Assembly (NCBI RefSeq): GCF_020075705.1
Contig: NZ_JAIQUM010000013.1
Span: 42,487-106,486 of the forward strand
Origin: Metabacillus rhizolycopersici
Lineage (GTDB): Bacteria > Bacillota > Bacilli > Bacillales > Bacillaceae
DNA: 64,000 nucleotides
Reading direction: 5' to 3'
The translations under genes were made by a program, and so were the position numbers. Positions 57,857 to 64,000 of the stretch are shown piece by piece (within the stretch, counting starts at the first letter, position 1; the number at the start of each line of letters is the position of its first letter). Below the pieces are notes generated by a model. The model did not search any database. It saw only the letters and a program-made list of their open reading frames with translations, and was not told where the DNA came from.

Positions 57857-58453
57857 ATGACCTGGATAAAAGAAAACAAGTTATTTTTTACAAGCATCAT
57901 CGTCTTTGCAGTCTTTTTAGTGTTTCTAGCAGTCTTATTTGTAGACATGATTGATAAGAAAGCGGTTTCTTCTGAGCCGGTTGTGGCAAAAGAAGCTGCA
58001 ACAACTACCGAGTCACAAAATTTGGAGAAAAAGGAAAAAACGGAAAAAACGGAAAAAACGGAAAAAACGGAAGAGCAGGAACCAGCGGTAAGTACCCCGA
58101 CTGAAAATCCCTTTGGTGGTCAATTCACAACCTTGACAGAGGAGGAGATTTTAAACTTTATGCATGGTATGTCACACCAAAAGGTTATAGCGGAAGAAAA
58201 GTGGATCTATTATGAAATGACTAACGAGCGCATTCAATTTTTATTACATGTGGTTAAAAATGGAAACTATGAAAATAGCGATGACTATTTAGATATCCTG
58301 AATCGCTGGGCTAAAGAGGACTTCTCGGACGCGGATAAAGACCATAATAGAATATGGAATTTGCAAGGAGGAACTGTTGGTAAGGCGACGGGAGTTATGA
58401 GCCCGAAAGAGGAGCAGGAGTATTTAGATAAGTATAAGGGAAGTATAAAATGA
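57857..58453 (+). CDS. DUF6241-type membrane-anchored protein with EKT repeat
   Basis: This 198-residue protein has one N-terminal membrane helix (about 10-32), then a linker with a tandem Glu-Lys-Thr repeat (around residues 59-72). The C-terminal domain (about 95-198: LTEEEILNFMHGMSHQKV, YLDILNRWAKEDFSDADKDHN, GTVGKATGVMSPKEEQEYL) matches what I know as DUF6241. The C-terminal domain is outside the membrane. The start has AGGAGGGG. The function is unknown. Confidence 0.75.
   Translation: MTWIKENKLFFTSIIVFAVFLVFLAVLFVDMIDKKAVSSEPVVAKEAATTTESQNLEKKEKTEKTEKTEKTEEQEPAVSTPTENPFGGQFTTLTEEEILNFMHGMSHQKVIAEEKWIYYEMTNERIQFLLHVVKNGNYENSDDYLDILNRWAKEDFSDADKDHNRIWNLQGGTVGKATGVMSPKEEQEYLDKYKGSIK
58033..58068 (+). 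repeat. 9-bp tandem repeat, four units
   Basis: Four copies of GGAAAAAAC in register with the reading frame encode the EKT repeat. Slippage by one unit would change the linker length without breaking the frame. Confidence 0.9.
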
Positions 58454-58486
58454 AGAAGACAGCTTACTGCTGCTTCTTCATTTTTT
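58450..58486 (+). terminator. terminator overlapping the DUF6241 gene stop
   Basis: ATGAAGAAG pairs with CTTCTTCAT over a 14-nt loop and is followed by T. The stem includes the TGA stop. Confidence 0.8.
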
Positions 58487-58513
58487 CATATGCAGGTTAA
58501 GGCGCTTTCGTAT

Positions 58514-58682
58514 TTTTTATAATATCAGAATTTATAAGTTTAGGCTTCGAGAATTGTCCAGCTCCAGGCTTATCGGCTCGAGGTCACAAGCCAATCCGAC
58601 CAAAAAGGTTAAAGAACAACCTTTCCGGCCGGATTGGCTTGTGCTTGTCGCCGATAAGCGGGCGCCTTGCGCTTTTGTTCTT
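58514..58682 (+). repeat. dispersed palindromic repeat, copy 14a (leader type 1, core B)
   Basis: Leader ATATCAGAATTTATAAG. Core B is perfect: CACAAGCCAATCCG pairs with CGGATTGGCTTGTG, and inside AAGGTT / AACCTT. Outer stem CTTATCGGC / GCCGATAAG. The right end is GGCGCCTTGCGCTTTTGTTC. A stray GGCGCTTTCG just before it (about 58500) may be the right end of an older copy. Confidence 0.92.
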
Positions 58683-58854
58683 GTTTAGGAAACTATAAAA
58701 TTCTTGAACTGTGGATAAGCGCACGACATCCAGCTCCAGCGCCTAGCCCCTCGGGGGCATAAGCCACTTTTGAATTGAAGGTAAAAAACACCTTCTATTC
58801 AAAAGCGTCTTATGCCTGTCGGGTCTGATCAAGGCGCTTGCGCTTTTGTTCTTA
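58683..58854 (+). repeat. dispersed palindromic repeat, copy 14b (leader type 2, core A)
   Basis: Leader TAGGAAACTATAAAATTCTTG...GATAAGCGCACGACATCCAGC, with inner stem CTTTTGAAT / ATTCAAAAG around GAAGGTAAAAAACACCTTC. The right end CAAGGCGCTTGCGC TTTTGTTCTTA closes on TTA, the reverse of the bioY stop. It is in tandem with copy 14a. Confidence 0.92.
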
Positions 58855-59439
58855 AGCTACAATTCTATTATTCGTTGCTTTTGTGACAATATGGTAGATA
58901 CGAGGGGCAATGAAAGCACCGAGAATTGTGAAGACTACATCTTTCAAAAGAAACCATGCCATTACTGTCCAGGCTACTCCATAGGACATTGGGACATTCA
59001 TCCAGACGTTTAACGCTAGCCACATGTAGGTCGTGCCAATGATATAAATAAGGATAATTCCTAAAAAGGAAGCAGTTAGGAAGGTCGGAAGCTTTTTCGC
59101 TTTGCTTAGTTCTACGACTTTTCCGACAGCATAGGCAGTTACAATATAAGATAAAATAAATCCGCCAGTACTTTCAAAAATAACGCCAATTCCACCATTA
59201 AACTGTGCAAATACAGGTGCGCCGGCAATACCAATCAATGCATAAATCGTCATCGATAATGCTCCAAGTCTGCTTCCTAAAAGAAGACCTGCTAAAATAC
59301 AAAAAAATGGCTGCATTGACAAAGGTACATTTGCAATTTGAAGAAATGGAGCCCAAGATGTAATATTAGCACCAATGGCCATTAATGCCGCAAACATTCC
59401 AACCAGGGTTATATCATATGCACTTAATTTTCTTTTCAT
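58852..59439 (-). CDS. bioY: biotin transporter BioY (YuiG-like)
   Basis: This is the 195-residue biotin-specific S-component of an ECF transporter, with about six membrane helices. Family segments FLQIANVPLSMQPFFCILAGLLLG and ESTGGFILSYIV carry the biotin-binding region. Ecf A/T subunits are not here. A sigma-A promoter (read TTGACA, 17 bp, TATTCT) with a BirA-type operator lies upstream. The TAA stop is the end triplet of repeat copy 14b. Confidence 0.92.
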   Translation of the reverse strand: MKRKLSAYDITLVGMFAALMAIGANITSWAPFLQIANVPLSMQPFFCILAGLLLGSRLGALSMTIYALIGIAGAPVFAQFNGGIGVIFESTGGFILSYIVTAYAVGKVVELSKAKKLPTFLTASFLGIILIYIIGTTYMWLALNVWMNVPMSYGVAWTVMAWFLLKDVVFTILGAFIAPRIYHIVTKATNNRIVA

Positions 59440-59474
59440 CCTCTTCCCCCCATAAATACGCTTTCTAATTAAAA

Positions 59475-59525
59475 AGAATAATCGAGGGTTGAATATATGT
59501 CAACTTTTTTTATAATAAGTTAACA
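59475..59525 (-). promoter_or_regulatory. bioY promoter with probable BirA operator
   Basis: The inverted pair TGTCAAC (59498-59504) and GTTAACA (59519-59525) is separated by 14 bp, like BirA operators of Bacilli. Read on the minus strand the first arm contains the -35 TTGACA (59498-59503), with -10 TATTCT at 59475-59480 and a 17-bp spacer. Biotinyl-AMP-BirA would block bioY initiation. Confidence 0.62.
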
Positions 59526-59540
59526 AAAAGAAGGGCGGTT

Positions 59541-60149
59541 ATGATTAATATGTACTTTGGAAAAAAGCGCAAGACGAATTTATCAGATCGAGTGCCACCT
59601 AATCAAAATGTTACAACAACATTTCCAGTCTTACACGCCGGAAATGTTCCCTACTATGAAAATATATCTAAATGGAATTTACAAATATATGGTTTGGTTG
59701 AACACCCGAAGCTTTACTCGTTAGATGAGATGATGTCGTTGTTTCCTCAAGAAGAACGAACAAATGATATCCACTGTGTGACAGGCTGGTCAAAACTTGA
59801 TACAAGCTGGCAAGGTGTAAGTACACGGGAACTTGTGAAGGACATAAACATCCATCCGAATGCACGCTATGTGATCTTACACGCAGAGGAGGGCTGGACA
59901 ACAAATCTCTCAATTGAGGACTTCTTAAAAGAGTCAAGTCTACTCGCATACTCATTTAACAACGAACCTTTAACACCGGAGCATGGGTATCCACTAAGAG
60001 GCGTGTTTCCACATCTGTATTTTTGGAAAAGTGCAAAATGGTTACGTGGCATTCAATTTACTGAACATAATCATCCTGGCTTCTGGGAACGAAATGGCTA
60101 TCATATGGAGGGGGACCCTTGGAAAGAAGAGCGATTTAGTTTTGATTAA
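59541..60149 (+). CDS. yuiH: sulfite-oxidase-like molybdopterin oxidoreductase (YuiH)
   Basis: This 202-residue protein has the sulfite-oxidase fold. The molybdenum-ligand Cys79 is in DIHCVTGWSKLDTSW, and GWTTNLSIED, HGYPLRGVFPHLYFWKSAKW and FWERNGYHMEGDPW are typical of the YuiH/MsrP-like class. It has no Tat signal, so it is cytosolic unless exported with a partner. AAGAAGGGCGG precedes the ATG. The divergent bioY gene shares its upstream region. Confidence 0.9.
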   Translation: MINMYFGKKRKTNLSDRVPPNQNVTTTFPVLHAGNVPYYENISKWNLQIYGLVEHPKLYSLDEMMSLFPQEERTNDIHCVTGWSKLDTSWQGVSTRELVKDINIHPNARYVILHAEEGWTTNLSIEDFLKESSLLAYSFNNEPLTPEHGYPLRGVFPHLYFWKSAKWLRGIQFTEHNHPGFWERNGYHMEGDPWKEERFSFD

Positions 60150-60156
60150 TTAAACA

Positions 60157-60206
60157 AAAGGGACACTGGCTCATAACTGTATCTAACATATGAATCAGGT
60201 CCCTTT
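60157..60206. terminator. imperfect hairpin between yuiH and the DUF2164 gene
   Basis: AAAAGGGAC and GTCCCTTT close a long hairpin (CTGGCTCATA / TATGAATCAG inside). The flanking T-run is short. Confidence 0.6.
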
Positions 60207-60244
60207 ATATCCTCATGAATGTGAGGGGAAAACAAACGCCATTA

Positions 60245-60490
60245 TTAACGTGAAATCGATCGCATAAGTGAATGTAAATCCTCTTCTGTATTCATATTTC
60301 TTTCGTTAATCAATTTTATTGCATCTTGAATCCCTTCGTTATATAAATAAGGTCCGAGCTTTTCTAAACAAAAGTCAAGAACTGCTTCTGCCGCAATCTC
60401 ACCGATTTCTTCATCTCTCTCATGATAAAAGAAGGTTCTTATTTCTTCCTTCATGCCATCTCTTGACGCTTTAGGTAGTTTTGTAAGCAT
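60245..60490 (-). CDS. DUF2164 family protein
   Basis: This 81-residue helical protein has the DUF2164 pattern: FFYHERDEEIGEIAAEAVLDFCLEKLGPYLYNEGIQDAIKLINE. It is acidic with no signal. GGAGGG lies 6 bases before ATG 60490; the longer frame up to 60562 has no site. The function is unknown. It is convergent with yuiH and divergent from the SDR gene. Confidence 0.82.
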   Translation of the reverse strand: MLTKLPKASRDGMKEEIRTFFYHERDEEIGEIAAEAVLDFCLEKLGPYLYNEGIQDAIKLINERNMNTEEDLHSLMRSISR

Positions 60491-60660
60491 ATTTGTCCCT
60501 CCAATTTCGTTTTCATATTCATAACGATAACAAAAAAAATCAGAAGATAAAACAATCTTCATCTATTTTTAGTCATGACGATCTTTTCGAAAATAACGTA
60601 TTTCTTGCATTCTAATGAAAGCTGTGCTAAAAATGCTTTGAATCAAAGGGAGGAAATAAT

Positions 60661-61413
60661 ATGAACTATTATATAATAACAGGCGCATCCCGTGGATTAG
60701 GGGAAGCGATTGTCAAAGAATTGTTCGACATAAATAATGTTATCTATTATGTATCTAGAACGAATAATCTAGCTTTGGAGGAACTTGCTGCAAGTAAACA
60801 TACACCACTTTACTTTGAAGAATGTGATCTTTCAGAAGTTCATCAATTAGGAAACGTCATGAAAAAGTTATTTTTAAAGATAGACCTTAAGCAGGCAAAT
60901 AAGATTACATTGATTAACAATGCAGGAATGGTTGATCCGATTAAAAACGTAGGTAACGCAGATGCTGAAGACATCATCGCAAATGTTCATGTGAATTTAC
61001 TTGCACCGGTGCTTCTTAGTGATTATTTTATAAAGGAAACAAAAGAATTTACGGGTCAAACTGTCATTGTAAATATTACGTCTGGTGCTGCAAACCGACC
61101 TACAGCTGGATGGAGTTTATATGGAAGTACAAAGGCTGGAGTAAATATGTTTACGAAAACAATAGGTCTTGAACAAGAAGAACATGAGAATAAAGTAATG
61201 GCTATTGCATTTTCACCTGGTATTATGGACACGGACATGCAAAGTACAATTCGTACTGCAGGTAAAGAAGATTTTTCCTCGATAGATCAGTTTAAAGAAT
61301 ATCATGAAAAGGGCCTATTGAGAGCACCAGAATTTGTTGCAAAAGTACTAGTCGATCTTTTGGCAACTCCTTTAGAAAATGGACGAATATACGATATAAA
61401 AGAATGGATCTAG
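60661..61413 (+). CDS. yueD: short-chain dehydrogenase, benzil-reductase type (YueD-like)
   Basis: This 250-residue SDR has cofactor motif TGASRGLGE, the NNAG segment, catalytic Ser in NITSGAA and the YGSTKAG (Tyr-x-x-x-Lys) pair. The N-terminus and SRT stretch after the second strand suggest NADPH. It most resembles B. cereus/B. subtilis (S)-benzoin-forming benzil reductase YueD, but the natural substrate is unknown. AGGGAGG precedes the ATG. Confidence 0.85.
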   Translation: MNYYIITGASRGLGEAIVKELFDINNVIYYVSRTNNLALEELAASKHTPLYFEECDLSEVHQLGNVMKKLFLKIDLKQANKITLINNAGMVDPIKNVGNADAEDIIANVHVNLLAPVLLSDYFIKETKEFTGQTVIVNITSGAANRPTAGWSLYGSTKAGVNMFTKTIGLEQEEHENKVMAIAFSPGIMDTDMQSTIRTAGKEDFSSIDQFKEYHEKGLLRAPEFVAKVLVDLLATPLENGRIYDIKEWI

Positions 61414-61818
61414 ACGATAGCCATGTGTTTTTTATTGACTACAGTTCATTTTGCGAGATAGATGGTATAATAGAATAGAAAACTTAAAAAAAGATTCGCA
61501 AAAATTGTTAACTGATGCAATAATATTTATATAAAGAAAATGGGTACGAAATGACTAGAAAAATTTAACCTTTACTTACTGGTTGTAATGATTTTACCTC
61601 TATGCTTTTTGTGCATCAGAGAAGTAAATATGGGAGATAACTGCTAGTGAAAGAAAGGGTAAGTCTCACTTTAATGTTGTTAACACCTATTTCAATCTTG
61701 GACGAATTAAGTTTCAATAAAGGAAGAACAAGTTTGTTTTGTTCGCACGGCAGAATTTTAGCTCAAATTTGTCTAGTTCTTTATATAAAAACGTCTAATA
61801 CATAGTATACAGTTAGAG
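61414..61818. other. 405-bp leader/intergenic region before the sensor kinase gene
   Basis: An extended -10 promoter TGGTATAAT lies at 61463-61471. A transcript from it would have a leader of about 345 nt. The leader holds a hairpin (TTACCTCTATGC with GCATCAGAGAAGTAA, about 61588-61626) and a 52-codon frame at 61647-61805 starting GTG after GGGAGA (VKERVSLTLMLL...). Whether it is translated is unclear. Confidence 0.4.
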
Positions 61819-63141
61819 GTGACTGAGATTAATCGGAAAAAACAAAAAAAGTTTACAGTCATCATTACCATGACAATTTTAATAATCATTTTACTTTCTT
61901 CATTAAACTTATATGCGACCTATTATAATACTCGTAAAACAATCGAATTAACGATTGCGAATCAAGGAATGTTAACAGCACAAACTGTGTTAAATCATTT
62001 CGATGTACATATCTTTGAAGAATATCTGAAAGACGAAGGATCATCACAAAAGCTTCAGATGCTTGATTATGAACTAAGTGACGCGAAAAATTATTCAGAT
62101 GCTAAATATGCTTATATTCTTAAGGCTAATGAAGAAAATCAACTACAATTAATAGTAGATGGTTTACGACCGGAAGATTCGGGGGAAAACAACGGCGATT
62201 GCTGCATCCTTTCTAATGAACTTAAGAAAGTTTTTGTGGAAAATAAGCCATTTTTTACTAGAATTGAAAATAATTCTAGTGGAACGAACGTTACAGCAGG
62301 TGTACCTATTGTAGGAAGTAATAAGGAAATTATTGGTTCGCTAGTCGTTAATGAAAGTGTTGCAACAGTCGATAAAATAACAGATGAGGTGATGAAAAGT
62401 AGTATTCCCTTTTTTGTCTTTAGTGGATTGTTTGTCCTTTTTTCATTCGGCATTTTCTTACTCTTTCAGCTTTGGTTACGTAGAGATGTCAAAGTAGAAG
62501 TAGGAGAAACGGAAGAAACCTATCAAGTTGAATTTCATTCTATGCTTCAGACAATGAGATCGATTCGTCACGATTTTATTAATCATATCCAAGTGATTCA
62601 GGGTTTGTTAAAAATCGGAAGAGAAGACAGGGCTGTTGAGTATGTGAATTCATTAACGAATGAAGTAGAATCAATCGAGTTACCGATAAAGGTAAAGAAT
62701 CCAGCACTGTTAATATTATTACAGTCTAAGTGGGTGCGGGCTCAGAATGATAAGGTGGATATGCATTTACTCGTAGACGATCACCACTTTCAAAAAATAA
62801 AATCTATTGATTTAATAAAGATATTATCTAATTTAATAGATAATGCTTTCGATGCTACATTGTTACTACTTGAATCAGAACGATTTATTAATATTGAAGT
62901 TAAATTTACTCAGACGATGTATTTGTTTAAGGTAGAAAATATTGGTCCAACAATCCCAGAAGAATTGAAGGATAAAATATTTAATGTAGGTTTCTCAACT
63001 AAAGAAGAACGACGTGGAGTACCTAGAGGCGATGGGCTAAGTATTGTAAAAGAAGTAGTAAACAGGTATAGGGGAGAGATTGACGTTCAATCGAACAAAA
63101 ATTCAACAACCTTCATAGTGAAAATCCCAGTTAAATCTTAA
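61819..63141 (+). CDS. sensor histidine kinase, DcuS/CitA-like with Spo0B-type dimerisation domain
   Basis: This 440-residue membrane sensor kinase has helix 1 (about 13-33), an extracellular sensor (about 34-190), helix 2 (about 191-215) and a phospho-acceptor domain SIRHDFINHIQVIQGLL of Spo0B/CitA type. The ATPase domain has ILSNLIDNAFDA (N box), VENIGPTIP and GDGLSIV. No response regulator gene is in the window, so it is an orphan. The start is uncertain: GTG 61819 has no site, while the sequence AGAGGTGA lies just before an in-frame ATT at 61828. A weak hairpin follows at 63139-63171. Confidence 0.85.
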   Translation: MTEINRKKQKKFTVIITMTILIIILLSSLNLYATYYNTRKTIELTIANQGMLTAQTVLNHFDVHIFEEYLKDEGSSQKLQMLDYELSDAKNYSDAKYAYILKANEENQLQLIVDGLRPEDSGENNGDCCILSNELKKVFVENKPFFTRIENNSSGTNVTAGVPIVGSNKEIIGSLVVNESVATVDKITDEVMKSSIPFFVFSGLFVLFSFGIFLLFQLWLRRDVKVEVGETEETYQVEFHSMLQTMRSIRHDFINHIQVIQGLLKIGREDRAVEYVNSLTNEVESIELPIKVKNPALLILLQSKWVRAQNDKVDMHLLVDDHHFQKIKSIDLIKILSNLIDNAFDATLLLLESERFINIEVKFTQTMYLFKVENIGPTIPEELKDKIFNVGFSTKEERRGVPRGDGLSIVKEVVNRYRGEIDVQSNKNSTTFIVKIPVKS

Positions 63142-63332
63142 AGAGGGCTATCAATTTGGTAGCTTCTTTTTGCGTGGATGAAAATACTCTAATAATGTAG
63201 TTTTAATGCTTGTTTACGGAGGGGAAACTATCCCGATAGGCTTTAGGTTTGTCAAGTGTTCGCGCCTTTCTTAGAAAAAAACCTAATATATTGGAAGGTT
63301 TTGGAGAAAGTAATTGTGAAGGAGTGATAATC

Positions 63333-63770
63333 ATGAAAATACGAAACGGAATGCTTGCGCTGATGTTGATCACGCTCACGATTCCAACTATAACGGCAGC
63401 GGAAGAGAATCCTACAGTAGAAGAGCAACAAAAGCCGGGTATGGATTGGATGGAGAAAAGAGAGGAAAGACAAAAGGAAATCCTCCAAATGGTTGAAAAA
63501 TATTCACCTGAAACGCTTGACGAATGGAAGGAAGCCATTGCGACAAGAAACGCTTTATTATCAAAAGTGGATAAAGATGAATGGCAAAGACATCATAAAC
63601 ACTTGGACGAAAAGCAATGGAAAAAAATCAAACAGAAAAAGCATGAAGAAATGAGAGAGTTGAAAGCTGCGGCAGAAAATGGGGACGAAGAAAAAGTTGA
63701 TAAATTGTTAAACAATATGTTAACAAGATTAAAAGAGCGAAATCAAAAACTTCAGGAAAAAACCTCATAA
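63333..63770 (+). CDS. small secreted highly charged helical protein
   Basis: This 145-residue protein has a signal peptide (about 1-22, ending TITAAEE) followed by a mature region rich in Lys, Glu and Gln with heptad-like spacing (KREERQKEILQMVEKY, KQWKKIKQKKHEEMRELKAA, MLTRLKERNQKLQEKTS), so it is probably coiled coil. GGAGTGATAATC precedes the ATG. No family is recognised. It follows the sensor kinase but is separated from it by 190 bp. Confidence 0.65.
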   Translation: MKIRNGMLALMLITLTIPTITAAEENPTVEEQQKPGMDWMEKREERQKEILQMVEKYSPETLDEWKEAIATRNALLSKVDKDEWQRHHKHLDEKQWKKIKQKKHEEMRELKAAAENGDEEKVDKLLNNMLTRLKERNQKLQEKTS

Positions 63771-63845
63771 AGAGACATCCGACATTGGAGGATTAACTAC
63801 TTTGCATCTAGAGCTAGTAGTTTTACTGCCAGTTAAGAATGGGAC

Positions 63846-63877
63846 AAAAAGAGACAAATACGTATTTGTCTCTTTTT
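63846..63877. terminator. fully self-complementary terminator
   Basis: The 32 bp are a perfect palindrome (AAAAAGAGACAAATAC and its complement) with no loop bases, so either strand can form the same A/U-flanked hairpin. It ends the preceding gene. Confidence 0.85.
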
Positions 63878-63929
63878 CATACTGTTGAAAAACAAAATTG
63901 TCTATGGACAAAATGCGAAAATCTCGATA

Positions 63930-63966
63930 AAATCCCTCGTAAATCAAATGAAAACGAGGGATTTTT
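63930..63966 (+). terminator. terminator-like hairpin at the window end
   Basis: AAATCCCTCGT pairs with ACGAGGGATTT followed by T. No gene reading into it is visible in the window on the plus strand; on the minus strand it may belong to a gene to the right. Confidence 0.6.
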
Positions 63967-64000
63967 GTATGTATTTCACCTATTCAAATGTAGAGATTGA

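Overview
The window is chromosomal DNA from a low-GC, endospore-forming member of the Bacillaceae. The evidence is strong GGAGG-type ribosome binding sites with many GTG/TTG starts, spore genes (CotF-like coat proteins, yutH, yunB, lytH, yutC), a SAM-I riboswitch, and long blocks whose order matches the yus-yun-yut-yum-yui region of Bacillus subtilis. Protein names below come from my recognition of the families and that synteny; no database search was run. Many start codons were moved inward from the longest open frame because of the position of the ribosome binding site.

Layout. 1-6.9 kb: end of an esterase gene, an M3 oligopeptidase, and a Fur-controlled iron-siderophore ABC transporter (binding protein divergent from two permeases and an ATPase). 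6.9-9.1 kb: two coat-F-like genes, proline dehydrogenase, and a 49-residue YuzL-like gene. 9.1-14.7 kb: the fadN-fadA-fadE beta-oxidation operon with a FadR operator. 14.8-17.5 kb: yusI, gcvH, yusG, yusF, yusE, yusD. 17.6-20.7 kb: the metNPQ methionine transporter under a SAM-I riboswitch. 21.4-26.7 kb: sufCDSUB. 27-32 kb: yunF, yunD, yunC, yunB, lytH. 32-40 kb: lipA, yutC, yutD, a DUF3055 gene, a degenerate GGDEF/EAL gene, yutE, yutF, yutG, yutH. 40.5-43.9 kb: hom-thrC-thrB. 43.9-51.4 kb: yutI, yuzD, yutJ, a DUF2225 gene, dapF, yutM, yumC, yumB. 51.5-60.2 kb: yuiA, yuiB, yuiC, a GyrI-like gene, a cobalamin-binding-like gene, yuiD, pepA, a DUF6241 gene, bioY, yuiH. 60.2-64 kb: a DUF2164 gene, a benzil-reductase-like SDR, an orphan sensor kinase and a small secreted charged protein.

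Themes. The window gathers Fe-S biogenesis and its clients: iron uptake, SUF, the Nfu-like YutI, the A-type YutM, the Fe-S enzyme lipoyl synthase, and the lipoyl acceptor GcvH. It also holds three flavin NAD(P)H oxidoreductases, a probable Rex operator before yumB and a probable BirA operator before bioY.

The most unusual feature is a dispersed family of about 120-170 bp palindromic elements, roughly 15 copies in 64 kb, all intergenic. Their inner stem differs in sequence from copy to copy yet keeps its base pairing, they carry one of three interchangeable leader modules, and wherever a gene runs directly into the right end its TAA stop codon lies in or at the last bases of the element. Two shorter repeat families are also present. 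I see no prophage, insertion sequence, CRISPR array, rRNA or tRNA.
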